A stretch of 64,000 bases of DNA from assembly GCF_910592395.1 (NCBI RefSeq), contig NC_088325.1, positions 5,177,501-5,241,500 on the forward strand, read 5' to 3'. This stretch comes from Lineus longissimus (taxonomy: Eukaryota; Nemertea; Pilidiophora; Heteronemertea; Lineidae). Both the position numbers and the translations under genes were made by a program. Under the pieces are notes generated by a model. The model was given only the letters and a program-made list of their open reading frames with translations, had not been told where the DNA came from and ran no database searches. Positions 42,136 through 55,043 of the stretch are shown here, piece after piece. The number at the start of each line of letters is the position of its first letter. Within the stretch, counting starts at the first letter, position 1.

Positions 42136-43754
42136 AGGCCATGCATGAAATAAAAGTTGGTTTTACGATCGTCTCTGCTCGCTGTAGGCATAATTATTTA
42201 TAGTTATATTACCGCCATGTTATTATTGATTGACGTTCATTCCCGATGAAATATCTGCCATTTAATCCACCTACTTACGAAGTTCAATTTACCAGCACAA
42301 TTCGATTATTCCTTTGCGCGAATGAAGCCTGTATGTGCTTCATAAAAAGGCTCTAAAACAAAAAATGCTGAACCTGATCGGGCGATCTTGGTATCATTCC
42401 TCTCCTAGAAAGATTTCTCATCCACTGATATCAATGGTTTAACCTCCTGGTGGTGGAAGTATCCGGTTGCGTTTTTTTGGACCACCCTGTATTGTGACAT
42501 TGGTGGTCGTGATTGATAGGTAATTTCTTCAGAGAATGTATCAAATCCATCAGGCATTCAAAATTTCTATGATTACCTTGATGTTTAAAAAATACGGGCT
42601 AGTGTTTGAATGTTTATGTTTTTCATGTTTTTAATAGAAATATTTTATTCGTGCGCGATATTGCTCATTCTAACATTCACGCATTCACGATCAGACATGT
42701 CGGTTGAAAGGACGACATGGGTTATCCGACTTGCAATCCGAAGATCGGGTACTCTGTATTTCAAAGCTTTTCATAGAAGTGTAAAATAAATGTGTCGAAC
42801 GTATTCACTTTTTGAAACTCGCCCTTGTTTCATTCATATCTCCTTATTTTGGTCTAAGATTGGTCGAAAAACATCACGAGAAGACTTAATCGGTCTGGCT
42901 CTTCGATCGCCTTGGTCTCATTGTATACATTGCAGTAAGGTGTATCACTCTAGCATGCTGTAATTTAACAGCAGTAGCCACACTGTCCACATTCGTGAAG
43001 GATTTCTATTCTATCTAGTGAAGGCAGAATGTTTTGTTTAAGATGAGTGGATAGAACATCATCATGGTCAGCCTTACTTATCATACGATTGTAACAAAAC
43101 AAAGAGGAGAGTTATTTCATCATCAAATCAAATTTTGTTTCCTTTATAAAACGACATGTCAAACGTCTGCAAAATAAGTCACATCTGCCTTGAAAGATCT
43201 GGTCACACCATTTTTATCTGTTGAGGTAATGCACCATCGCACAAATAAGAACCTGAATAATTGACAGGTTTCGCAAGCCTTACAAAAAGCCACAACATTC
43301 GAAGTACGGGGTGAATGTTCCATGAAGCTAAAACTGTCGCTAAGGTGGGTTTTGATTAAAATTACCAAGCCAATATGCACCTGGCCTAATACCGGAAAGG
43401 GGCGATGGCCAACAAAACTTGACGTAGATGAGGTAAAAGCTCTTAAATATACCCAGACTTTCTCTTTGGTGAAGACGAGTCCTCGAAAAAATAGCCACAT
43501 TTTGAGTGAAAACTGCAAATAGGATATCAAAGCCAGCACGCCGAAACTTTAATATGTTAAGACGTAATTTCAAAGCCCTTCGCCGATGGTGTTCATTATC
43601 CAGGACAAAAACCGGCGATATATTTTTTACTTTACGTTTATGTAAATGATACTCAACGAAACTTATTACCAGATGAAGAAAACGTGAATTGCTGAAAGCT
43701 CCAACAACACAGTTTTTCCAACATTATATACTGAATAAAATTATCCTTTTTCAG
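42136..43754. other. Non-coding stretch
   Basis: Several frames of 66-126 codons on both strands lack splice borders or recognisable motifs, and none is called. Confidence 0.45.
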
Positions 43755-43824
43755 GGCAGGCCAGCTCGACGAATTGGAAGGCCTGTTTGACTCTCGGCGA
43801 GCTGGATGCGTGCTAAAATACTAG
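43755..43824 (+). CDS. Possible short terminal exon (22 aa)
   Basis: Acceptor CCTTTTTCAG at 43745-43754, then 22 open codons (AGQLDELEGLFDSRRAGCVL, K, Y) and TAG. The ending resembles the tail of zinc-type alcohol dehydrogenases only vaguely. No upstream exon in view. Confidence 0.22.
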
Positions 43825-44015
43825 AAAAAGGCGGTAGTTTAATACAAAAATGAACTTGCAGTGTTTAGATGTTACCTTTCCTGGCCTTTTGTCGTGAAAC
43901 GTCGCTTGCTTTGCGAATATCTTGATTATAACCCACAGGAGTTTTGGTTTTGTTTCCTGTCTCCATCGCTGGTGTTGCTATGAACTACAACGGATGCTGG
44001 GAACGTTCCTGGAAA

Positions 44016-44070
44016 TGACGTCATGACGGAGGGGATGCACTTGCACTACGTCATACGTGGCATGACGTCA
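44016..44070. promoter_or_regulatory. Two full CRE-type palindromes TGACGTCA
   Basis: TGACGTCA at 44016-44023 and 44063-44070, 47 bases apart, with a TACGTCATACGTGG between. These are consensus CREB/ATF sites. No start site or gene was identified next to them, so a regulatory role is conjecture. Confidence 0.35.
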
Positions 44071-44910
44071 TTATTACGCAAAGAGTTTGACCTGCCGAGT
44101 GAACCAGCTTGTTCAAAACACAGTATCAAAGTCACAGACTGGGCAAAAAGCTATTCCTAGTTGATTTCAACTATTATTTCTCAATTGGCTCTGTTAATCT
44201 GTTAATTGGTGAAAAGCAAAGGTGAAAATCAGCAAGATTCAGCGAGATTTGGGAAGTATTGGGTGTATGAAATGCCGCACATTTTAGATATATTTCGTCC
44301 GGTACCGGTGCAACATCTTTGGGTGTCATCGGTGACACGGTTATCTGTGTTTGTCATCCCCATTGAAATGTCTTGCGATCTCTATAGCTGTATGTTGTAC
44401 GGAAACACTGGCATATGGGGAACAAACAAAGGTGTTGCACCGACACACCGCTCGATCAAGCTATCCCCGTTATACCCGAATTTCATGTGAACGGACTACA
44501 TGTATATAAATGGTAGTCCAAAGCGTTAAAACCGTTGACTACGCACGTCAACTTGGCGACGTTTTAACTGATAATGAGTAAAGACTATAAAAATCCGGAA
44601 CATATTAAATCGAAATAAACCTTCTCTAACAACTCAAGGAATAAATTATTTCTTTACACAAATTATTATTTTCCGTCTGATTCTGCAAGATCGCACAGTA
44701 ATGGACGTATGGACTGATTCATGTCAAATGTTGTACATTTTGAGTTCGAGAGAACTTTCATATCCGGCCACGTTCCGTTGTAAAAGTAGAAATGTCCTGC
44801 GGGAAAAAGTGTCCGGTCCTGTTGAATTACAACGGAGTATGGTATTTGGTCTACAAAGAGGCCATGTAATGACTGTCAGAGATTTAGAGCACATACACTT
44901 CTCAAAAGCC

Positions 44911-45111
44911 TTAAAGGGTATCTAAAGGGTTGACCATCATACATGTAGGTACCGCAGTTTTGGCTACAACTTGATATCCTAAAGCAATTAGAACTTCTTC
45001 AAAATGAGGTGAATGCCAACTTGAAGGGTGGGAGTCTGTTCTCTTAAACACAATTTTGTACCCGGCTTGGAGATCTTTCAGGCAAATGCATAACCCGTTG
45101 ACCATGCTGCT
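44911..45111 (-). CDS. Candidate 3' exon near the Cys-rich secreted gene
   Basis: Minus-strand acceptor GTTTTTCTGACAG then either a 66-codon phase-0 frame (SSMVNGLCICLKDLQAGYK ... MMVNPLDTL) or a 10-codon frame if joined in phase 2 to the upstream exon's internal donor. The two possibilities cannot be separated here. Confidence 0.35.
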   Translation of the reverse strand, partial: SSMVNGLCICLKDLQAGYKIVFKRTDSHPSSWHSPHFEEVLIALGYQVVAKTAVPTCMMVNPLDTL

Positions 45112-45331
45112 CTGTCAGAAAAACACTCAACGAAACGCGAACATTTCCATCCCATTATCCAAGCTGTTACTAAGAATACGAAACATGTCGTTTTACAGGT
45201 ATCTCCCTGTTCTTCCTCTCACGCTATTGACCAAGTCGAGCGAAGCAGTCCTCGCGACGATCACCAACATTCCCTTGCGCTATTGACCAAGTCAAAGCAA
45301 GATGTCAACGCGGCGATCGCCCAAATACAAC

Positions 45332-46712
45332 TCACTCCAGATCCGCCGTGCCCTGGTGCGGCTGCAGCCAGATCATCCAGCTAAGAGCATACCTCGGGGC
45401 GCACATGGCATCGTAATACGTTCCCTGGCTAGTGCAGAAAGGTCTGTATGAAGGACACTTACATTCGAAATAATTCTTGTAGGCGGACTTGCACATTTGG
45501 TCCCAGGAGCAGAAAGACTAAAAGAAAGATACGGACAATGATTATAGTTTGGACAATAGCGCAATGCTTGTAGGCCTACCGCTGCCTCACGCGCACTGCG
45601 TGTTCGGCATTCTATTACAAATCAAATAAATAAAAACACCGCAATAACTTAGTCCAGGAGAATGAGCTACACCCATTATTCGACTTTTTCATTTCGTGCA
45701 CAGGAGAGTACTGGCTGGCACTAACTTCTGGATGCCTTCTTCTGCGCTCTCTTTCGAGCTATGAGTTTATGATGAGTCCCATCATTCATCTTGAACCTCG
45801 ATGTGCATGTACTGATATTGTTCAGCTTCCAGACATCGCGCAGAGGCCAGATGCAACACTGCTGGAAGTTCAGAATGCTATCTTTTATTTTCGAATAGTT
45901 TACGAATGATCTCAAAAACAAGCAAACAAATAGTTATGTTTGTTTTTGATTGCTCGGAAATGATATCAGATTTGGGACGAATCACAAGATGATTATAGTA
46001 TGGGCCTTATCTAAATAGGAGACATTCCATTTGCATCGAATCTGTATGGACACGGAGCAGTTGTTTACGTTACTGTTTATTCAGAAAAACTGACTGCATT
46101 CAGTTTGGAGGACCATAATCTGTGTAACGAGCATTCATGATATAAACTTTTTATGAGACAATATATTCCGTTCAGATTCTCTAAACAGTGGCGTTTAACG
46201 CAAATGCAACGTCAGGAATGCCCCATCACATTGATATTCCGCCATTAAATTGAAAAATTGGTCATTTTGCAGCTCACTCCTCAATGCAATTAACATGTAT
46301 TTCCAATTTGAGCGGGGTATCGCGTTAACTGCGTGGCGTGGACAGCGCATAAGTAGGTGCTATCTGGTTGATGAATTAAACATAGAACTTAGCACCAGCA
46401 GTTACTAGATGGAACTCGTTTGACTCATCAGCGTGTGAGAGTGGTTCTGTGGCCAGTTTCAAGTCAAGGCTGGCCGGGACTCTGATCTTTAAAGAGTAGT
46501 TTTTGTGGAAGTTTTCTGTGTGCAGGATACTTGGAATGGGTGCTAAACAATACACCTTTTTAACAAAATACTCGTTTGCGAGGCGCTTCACTTACCGGGA
46601 ATCCATACATATATTTGTCTATTTTGTCATCTATCTTGTGGTAGGAGGTTTCAGCCAAGATGGCGCCCATCGTTACCATGGCAACCAACAATCCTACAAA
46701 TTTCCATATCAT
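45332..46712 (-). CDS. Secreted cysteine-rich protein gene, at least two exons
   Basis: Minus strand. The first exon 46712-46596 encodes 39 residues starting with a signal peptide (MIWKFVGLLVAMVTMGAILA, predicted cut before ETSYHK) and ends TTCCCG|GTAAGT, phase 0. Exon 45517-45332, acceptor TTTCTTTTAG, is phase 0 and open for 61 codons with C-x5-C-x10-C-x-C-x6-C-x10-C (FCSWDQMCK, YFECKCPSYRPFC, YDAMCAPR); six Cys could make three disulfides. It has a stop at 45332, or a good internal donor (GAG|GTATGC). An intermediate exon may exist (see 45729-45910 and the frame at 46379-46555). No family recognised; Cys spacing fits a small secreted domain. Confidence 0.55.
45729..45910 (-). CDS. Candidate internal exon (Cys-containing, basic tail)
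   Basis: Acceptor TTTGTTTGCTTGTTTTTGAG, then an open frame with FQQCCIWPLRDVWKL and a basic end KLIARKRAQKKAS, and a usable donor AGAA|GTTAGT. Its phases (2 in, 1 out) do not fit the neighbouring exons directly, so it may belong to another transcript. Confidence 0.35.
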
Positions 46713-47635
46713 TGCGATTTGTTCTCTTCCCTTTGTCTACAAAATAAGACAGGATAAAATATACTGATTAGAAAAAAAGGCAAAACCATAATTTACCGCG
46801 GGCAACGGCTGTCATTGATGAAAGCGTACTTTGTGGCTGACAACCAGATTTAGCAGCAATATGCTATTTGACGTCTGAAGCTTTGATTTTTTTTTTAATT
46901 TGCTGAATTAATGACAGTTCAAAGGATCTTTCTGTCATTAGATGAAAAAATCAGATGCCTTAGTTTGCATTTGTTTGAAAAAAATGATTTTGAATACTGC
47001 AACTCCGATCCAGTCGCACCATATATTTTTCCTTGACAATATTTTCATTCCAAAGAAATACGTTTTTTTAAAGTTCTGGAAAACATTAGTTTCAAGGTTT
47101 TTCGGCCAACATAGATATACCAATTCCCCGCCAACAAAAAAAACGTTTTCGCTAAAAAGAAAGGAAATCCTAAAGGTTTTACAAATGCCGATGAAAACCT
47201 CATTGGCGCATCTAATGTTGCAATCATATGTAAAACACAGAACACGCTCTTTGTTTTTGGTGTCTATACCTGGGCAAGAAAGACCCCACTCAAGTTGACA
47301 ATATGTACGGATACTAGTAACTCACACAACGTAGTGAGTGTAATGGTTACGTATGTGTATAAAGTGTAAACAAAATTCATATATCCATCATGTCCATCGA
47401 ATCTGAAAAGATTTGTGCAGACCCATGACAATTCTGGTTCCGGTACAGTTTGTCGCATTCCATACGGGCCGCGCTTGCCGATCCTGCTTTCACGACGCAC
47501 CGCAACCACAGTTACCATGATTCCCATTGTTTCCTTCCTCGTGACGCAATTATTTCATAACGTCATGAGCCATTGACCATTCACGCAAGTAGATTTATTC
47601 ACACCGGCGCCACTGTCCTGAAGTGCGGATGTGGG
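46713..47635. other. Non-coding stretch
   Basis: Upstream of the Cys-rich gene; its promoter would lie here, but no TATA or CpG feature stands out. Confidence 0.45.
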
Positions 47636-48180
47636 ACATCATGTATCTAAAAATCGTCTGCTAGAACATACAGGACAACAACGTCGGCGGAGACAGTTGT
47701 GACATTTCATTGCAGACGAAGTAAACGTCCTTTTCTTCTCGATTTACGTACTTTACTTCAAAAAGTCAGTTTTAACAATACTGCACAAATATAGAGTGGT
47801 CTTAAAGTTCCATTTGGATAGAGATTTGACGGACTGATTTGGAAATTCATTCCAACCATGCAACTGTTTCAGAAATGAGAAAAAGCTCCAGGGTGTCATG
47901 ACATGCATGATGTGTCTTGCCTCTGCATTTTCGTACTCGGGGGTTTTCAACTTTCATATCATTGAAGAAATAATTCATTCCAATCTACAAGTATATCAAT
48001 CACATCATTTATTTAAAAATCGTCTGCTAGGACATACAGGACAACGTCGGTGGAGACAGTTGTGACATTTCAATTTTCATTGCATAGAGATTTGACGGAC
48101 TGATTTGGAAATTCATTCCAACCATGCAACTGTTTCAGAAATGAGAAAAAGCTCCTGGGTGTCATGACATGCATTCAATT
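47636..48180 (+). repeat. Two-block direct duplication
   Basis: Block A (ATCGTCTGCTAG, ACATACAGGACAAC, GGAGACAGTTGTGACATTTC) occurs at about 47648-47715 and 48018-48080. Block B (AGAGATTTGACGGACTGATT through GTGTCATGACATGCAT) occurs at 47820-47911 and 48085-48176. The second copy lacks ~100 bases between the blocks. Similarity is above 90%. Confidence 0.88.
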
Positions 48181-50047
48181 ATTATTTCACCACAAAGAGC
48201 TGCTTCTTCAGCAGATATGAGACAGCTACCGGGCCGGGGACTATTTCTTTATAGGGCCTTATTGTCCAGCGTCTCCAAGGAATTCTATTTTTAGAGTCCA
48301 ATGGGGGGGGGGTTGGGGGGGGGGCCTTCCCCCAAATGTACTGACTAAAACCTGTCACTTTCAGAGAACGGGGAGGGGGTTGGGGGGACTCATCCCCCAA
48401 TGTACTGGCTATATATGTCAGAAGGACGGGGGTTTGGGGGGCTCCCCCATGTCAAACAGTTGTGTGAGTTCACTAGAGATTGCTCTTTACATATTACATG
48501 GAGCTTGGAGCAAGAACACATTTTACACTCTATAATGCACGGCTTCCCAAGATACTGATGGATCGGAGTGGCTACCGAAGAATGTTCATGGATGCTTTAC
48601 CACGAAAGGGAGGTTGCCAGACTTGCTGGATTGATGTTGCATCCCTCGATGCAGGGGGTGTACTCGTCGCAAGAGAGAGATGTGCTGACGTAACAGCTCA
48701 TCGACGGGCGTAGCCTTGAGGGATGTGGTGTGTCAAAACCTGTCTTCGGCCCGTTTCGGTCCCCGCTGAATCGGTCAAAAACAACAACGTTCTCGCGAAA
48801 AAACTGCCATGAAAGTCGAAAATATCTTCAGTTTCGTGATTTAAGTCGAAATAAATCGAATACAGGGAACGAGTTTACAATCCCCGATCACACCCCAAAA
48901 AACGGTCATCGGTTGACTAACGAAGCACCACTGTTCAATGGATTTATAGTTGAATGCGATCAAACTACGTCATTTCCAATCGGGGATTGTAAATTTTAAC
49001 CTGAATTTCTAGTACCCGGTTCATCTATTGGGCTGTGAATGCCTGAGAGGTTTCTCCTTCTTCGGGGTCGGTAGGCCTATATATATTTTGAATGCCTAAA
49101 CTAAAACCAGGTAAATTGTAGTAATCACCAAGGTTCATCTTGGTGTTTTCTCTATTCTGGAATGTCATGAGCATACGAAAGATGGTGGTCACCTCTCTTC
49201 TGTCCGTGTCTCGGAGGATTTTGCTGCCAGTGATTGATGTGAATGAATTAATCAGCCTGCAATTTGGACCAACACCGGTCCGTGTCTCGGGGATGCTGCT
49301 GCCAGTAATTGATAGGAACATATCTGACTGAAGCTCACATTTTGACCCCCTGAAGCACTAACATGGAGCAATTTTGATATGTTTGAATCCACTCTCCCTT
49401 CAATTAATTAGTAAATTTAACTATTTCATAGCGATTTCTTACTATGCTGAGAGTTTCTGTACTGACTGTGAAATTCGTTGGGTAAACTATAGAATTATTT
49501 GTAACTTTTTTCCACTTGGTTTTAGCTAGAACAACTAACTATGGTTGATTCACAACTATTTTTACAAGTTTCACAGTTGGTACAATAGGAACTACCAGAT
49601 TTGTGAACCCACCAGTTCAGATTGTTTGATTTGTCCATTAATCCACGTCTGATTTCTGGAACAACGGCAGAGGGTGTAAATTAAAATGTCTGTTGCTAAT
49701 CAGAGCAGAGCGCACCCACTCAATTAACAATCGGAAAACAACCGGATCAGGAGTCGGTGTTGGTCCAAATCACTGGCTAATTGAATTGGAGTGTCTCTAA
49801 TATTAAGTGCGATCACGTGCATGTCAATCATTTGAATTCTAAAGAGAGATGTAGATAGAATCAATCACTTGAAAAACCGAAGGATCCAGAAGTGATCGAA
49901 CTTTGGGTTGAAAGGATACCATAAAGGAACATACATAAAGGTAGAGCTAAAGATTATGAAATTTTCTAACCACTATGAAACTTCGCCTTTTTAGTCTTAG
50001 TACCTTCATTGATTTATCATCCAATGATGTTTATTTTGTTTCAATAG
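48181..50047. other. Non-coding stretch with G-runs
   Basis: G-runs at 48303-48324 and GGGGAGGGGGTTGGGGGG at 48371-48388. A TCCGTGTCTCGG...TGCTGCCAGT word is repeated at 49202 and 49279. A minus-strand frame at 49025-49321 (ending DPEEGETSQAFTAQ) looks protein-like but has no supporting borders. Confidence 0.45.
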
Positions 50048-50281
50048 ATCGTTGACAGATACCGCGCGATAGAGCCTTCTTGGAGGAGACATCGCCAGTC
50101 TGAACTCGGGATATCAATAACCTACAGTTTATCAGTCTGTCCTGATTGTGTTCTGATCGGAGTAAGGAAAAGCTATGTGATAGCATTGAATAACATTGCT
50201 ATTTTCGAATCCTACGAGGAGGTTTATGATGATATTTTGCCGTTTCCGTATGATACCCCAGAGGATACCACTCAAAGATAG
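50048..50281 (+). CDS. Probable terminal exon, unknown gene (77 aa)
   Basis: Acceptor ATTTTGTTTCAATAG followed by 77 open phase-0 codons and TAG. Reads IVDRYRAIEPSWRRHRQSEL, then ITYSLSVCPDCVLIGVRKSY and an acidic end YEEVYDDILPFPYDTPEDTT. It contains one CPDC pair. No matching upstream exon was found within several kb. Family not recognised. Confidence 0.42.
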   Translation: MVDRYRAIEPSWRRHRQSELGISITYSLSVCPDCVLIGVRKSYVIALNNIAIFESYEEVYDDILPFPYDTPEDTTQR

Positions 50282-53200
50282 TTACGATGCGGCGTAGTAT
50301 TTGGCAAACAAGGGTAGCAAGACAGAGCGAACACTGAGTCATCTTTTTGTTCACTCTTGACAACAATGGGCTATACTGATGACCTCCGATTTCATGGCCG
50401 CATCATTAGCTGTTGCGGCGCTACCGACGACCTACTTCCATCTAACATTCTCTTACCCAGAAAGGTTGAAATAAGTTGTTTTAACTATCGAAATAGAACT
50501 TTATCATTATTCATCACTACCTTTTTTAGCGAGAACAACTTATCAATTGATAGTTTCACTATTTCTTTTGGCAAATTTACAGAAACAGCAACGGCGAAAT
50601 CAGTTGTTTTTACTAATAAATTATAGGAGTGCATGCTCCAAGGTTAAGTCCTTAATCTCGAAGGCGCAGTGTGTTGATCAGCAATTTGTCCCAGACATCG
50701 GTGGATGCGGGTCACGTTGACGATGTGCTCATTATGTCTTATCATTCCTGGACCCAGTTTAGGGATGGAGATGAATATTTCACGAGCAGCAACCGAGTGT
50801 TGAGCTTGATCTCCAGGGTGGAAGACGCCACTCGTTTTATTGATGGATTCTCCAAGGCAGACATCGGATACAAGCTCATCTCTGCCAGTATTGTCGTCCA
50901 TTGCACGTGTATTGAATATTTATCTTATATATTAATGTATGCAGCAAGAATAGTCGAACAAAATCAAAATGCAATAAACGTCACGATTTCCTAAATATTT
51001 TCGAGTGTGCTCTTTCTGTTTGATATTATTAAGGCGAATATCTATCAGCCAATTAAAACTGTTCATGGGGCAAAACTCGCCTCGCTTCAAATCATCGTCT
51101 GCTTTACGAACCAAATCACCTTGCCATTTTTCAGACTATACAGAATAGTGCGTATAAAAACACCAAAGAGCACTCCGTTATGGGAAGAAGTGTTTTGGGT
51201 AAAGACTTGGAATACAATGTTGACGACATTTTCCAAATTTTTGAAACAAAAAAGACACAAGTCCGGCAGTTACGTGGGTGAGCGATTTTAGCACATTCAT
51301 GATCAGATTAAATTGCGGCCCTTTCAAGCACTGACATTATACATGGTAAAGGACCACCACACCACACTTCTATCACTGCGCCAGAGTTGATGATCACCAG
51401 TAAACTGGTCAACTGTTATAATCATTACCAATAGAATAACAGATACAGACATAATATATGGGCCATTCTCGTAGTTAATACGCGTGACTCATTCAAAAAA
51501 CATAAAGTCTCTCACATTGTGAGGACGTTTCGTTGGGGCTTTTCCTGTGGGCCTGATGCGTCGATAGAATTGCAGTTCAAACAGGCCAGTGTGACAGCGG
51601 ATATAGTCCCCCTGGAGTCATAGTCCGGTAGCATTGTATTTGATCAATTAAGCAGCATGATCTATTGTACCGCTAACCCTAACCAAAACATTTATCAATG
51701 CGGGCTATCGTTACACGGACTACCAGCCCTAGGACTGCTATCCCTTGCACACCGGCGTGCCTAATAGGCAAAATAGCGTAATGTACATTGCATAATGTGC
51801 ATGATTTGGGATAGAATGCAGGCTTGTGACTATATCAATTTTATTTTCGATTAATTTTGGTACGTGAAAATGCCCATTACCAAATATCTATCATAATAAT
51901 GATTCAAAAAATAAGTTACACAGTAAAGAAAGTCTTACTCTCACCAGGGATGACGATGGCCTATTTAATCAACCTTCTTCAGTGGTAGCATGATTGATGT
52001 CATTAGAATAAACCCCCCTACTTCTTTCCATTGCAAAATCTTTTTATCTAGAAAAAAAAATTCATAAAAGATCAATTCGATTTTAAAACTAGCGTCACTT
52101 TTGATTGACACCCTGTATCTTTGCACGCTATCAGTAGACAATAGCCAATACCACAAGGGTGATGTCCCGGTTGTTATCTGAAATATTCATGACAATGTGC
52201 TCGGATGGAAATAAACATGGACGGCAAATTGGTTCGGAGTTTGAGTTCAATTTATCAGAAAGTCACCCAGGGTTGGACTCACAGACGAGTTGGTGAACTG
52301 TGGTTGAAATTTACGTCGGATCGTAAAGCTTTCTTTCAAGAGACGACACCCTATTTGCGTATTGCTTAATCATACCTCTTTTGAGGGAATTACCGGGGAA
52401 GTATCTATTTTAGGTGTGGGTATTATATTTCGACTTTTACTGAAAAAAACCTCCTTGAGGTATAGTTTAGTGGAAAAATTAATTCAATGAGGGGCGCTGT
52501 ATCATCACATGACCAGTTTTGTTGGCACCGTTTGATGATACTTCCCGCCAAACGCCCGCGCAAAAAGCAAGTATTTTGACGGACATCACCTCACCGTCAT
52601 TCCATGACTGACAACATGATCATATGACATCGACTTCACTCGTTTTTTTCTGTATAGCGGATACCAGCTAGCTGGCATAGTAAGAAATCGCCAAATCTGG
52701 CCTTTTTATTGGTATCGCTCGGCTTACTACAAGCATATCAAGCATGATCATCGACTCAAAACCTGCCCCTATGTAAAGAAAACTTCCTAGGAATTTGCAT
52801 ACCGTACGCCATGACCCAATATAATCGTCAACACGCCGTGCGATAATGAGAAAGATTTCTAAAGCCGAGATGCCGTTATTTCAAAAAACAATTCATCTAT
52901 TTGCTAATTTTATCAAGAAAATGTATTTGGAACATCATATATAACAGACAGTGTGAAAACATTTTGGATTCTTTATTTTCGGTCAATCTGGTTTTAGAGA
53001 GCGGTAAAGAATCTGCGGGAAATAGCTATACGTCACGTGATGAGACATTTCAATCAATCGATTTCTCTGGCAAATACTGTGCTCATCAGCAAGCAACATG
53101 TCAGCGTCCTATGAACATCCGAGCAGCTGTACCGAACACTTCCGAACATAAATAGCACTCGCGAAGGTTGCCGAATGTTTTTGGTTTCATGATTAAGCAA

Positions 53201-53977
53201 TTTTGCCAAGCCACAAGATGTCCGGGATGATGGGTTTTGATCAAATTAATCGACAATAGTTCACACAAGGTCGGCCCATCAAGTCGAATGGCCATGAAAA
53301 TCAATATCTATCACGAATGGTATTAGGTGACACAAACACGTTTTACCACTTTTGAATTTCAATACAGCTCCCAAAAGAAAACCAGATTTTAGCCACAGGC
53401 CAGGTTGTTGAAATGAGTACTTTTCCTTCCCAATTTCTCATCCAATCTCTCATTACCTGTAATTGAAGAGTTCAGATGCAAAGCTACCAAATGGACTTCA
53501 GGTCTTATAAAGGAAAGATTCATTTAGAAGTGGCCGGAGAGAGTTTGTTCGATGGCAAACGACACACAATTAAACCTGCTCGGTAACCAATAACGGTAAT
53601 AATATCGAACAATCTGAAAGCAAAAAGTATTGACTTCAGCTACATGTGGCCTAAATCTAGTGATCTTGTGATGAATATCTAAAATACTTTTGGATTCAAA
53701 CTCATAAGTATATAATTGTCTTTATGTCACCGGGTAGTACTTGGTTGAAATTGATCGTTTGGTTTTGAATTTCCCGATGCAGTTCAGCTCCAAGAGAAAA
53801 CTGAATCGAATGTTTCACTGCCCCAAGACAGATATCATTTGTTTGACAAAAACCTTTAAAATAACCGTTATTGAAAGCTAGTGGCTAATACACAACAGTC
53901 AAACTTTCGAAAAAACGATTAGCGCGAAATTAGCATGATATGAAATATTCGTTTACTCCTAAAATAAGAACCATTCG
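50282..53977. other. Long non-coding stretch
   Basis: Nearly 3.7 kb without a supported exon on either strand. Frames of 60-107 codons are present but show no splice borders, repeats or motifs. May be a large intron or intergenic DNA. Confidence 0.5.
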
Positions 53978-53993
53978 CCCCCCCCCCCCCCCC
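53978..53993. repeat. Poly-C tract (16 C)
   Basis: Homopolymer run, complementary in type to the G-runs elsewhere in the window. Confidence 0.95.
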
Positions 53994-54467
53994 ATCCAGA
54001 CACGCGCACTTCAAGCAGAAACCATAACAAAGAAAAGTAGCCTAGTTGAGAATTACGTATCTTTACAAAAACAACAATATTATTTATTACAATATCTCAA
54101 CAGAAGAGTAAAAAATGCATGAATTCTTCCATTTGGAAGCAGCAGTTTATCTGGCGAACACGCCAAACAACTTGCAAAACATTTCCAATTGCATACAATT
54201 ATTGTTGTATGCAATAAATCCCAATGAACATCAAATGAAAATGACAATGTAAGTGCACTAACCTTAATAATATCAGATCCAATTATTCCGAAGCCCTCAA
54301 TTGAAAAATTCCAATCGAAAAGAAAAGACGCACAGTGTCACTCGCCAGGCAGCACGAATAATTCTCTCTGCCCTCATCGGTTGCCATTACAACAAGCGAT
54401 CACAGGCGCGTGAAGATACCAGAAGGAACAATCAGTTATCGATCATCTCAGCTCAACCTGTAAGAGA

Positions 54468-54600
54468 AAACACACTTAACCTCCTCGAAAAGGGCTTCGG
54501 AACATCGAGAAAACATACTTAAACCCCCTCGAAAAGAGCTTCGGAACATCGAAAAATACACTTAAAACCTCCTCCAAAAATGGCTTCGGAACATCGATAA
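54468..54600 (+). repeat. Three tandem ~45-50-bp units
   Basis: Units share ACACTTAA.CC.CCTC, GAAAAG.GCTTCGGAACATCGA. Three copies with small length differences. Confidence 0.75.
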
Positions 54601-55043
54601 TGTGGCGGACGAACATGGGCAATGAAGAGAGATGACATGCTTCATCAATTGGCCTGGTGTGACCACAGGGGAAACAGGGAAAGGGAAATAATGGCCAGTT
54701 TCCCTAAAATTGTAAGGTATGCATCTGTAACGTACCTTTAGTTTAACAGTTCACAATAATCATCGTAAAAGAGTTTATCATGTTTGACGATTTTAGCATC
54801 GTTTTTATTATTTTTGTTTTTGCAAATTTTCACGTAATTTAGTTGAGAGCCCTAAAATACATTTTGTGGTTATACGAACAAGCGTGAGGATATGAAGAAG
54901 AAATTTAATACTTGTTTTCAAAATTTCGAAAATTAGTCGTTCACGACAAAAAAACCTAACTGCCATACGTTTTAGAGAAGTATTTCTCCATGGCGGTTTG
55001 TTTATCATTGGCAACACGTGACCAACTGACTCTGTTTTGAAAT
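54601..55043. other. Non-coding stretch
   Basis: No gene or repeat beyond short AT-rich words. Confidence 0.45.

Noticed and set aside
51965-52156. 63-codon minus-strand frame in a 3.7-kb empty region
   Set aside because: No splice borders, motif or codon bias.
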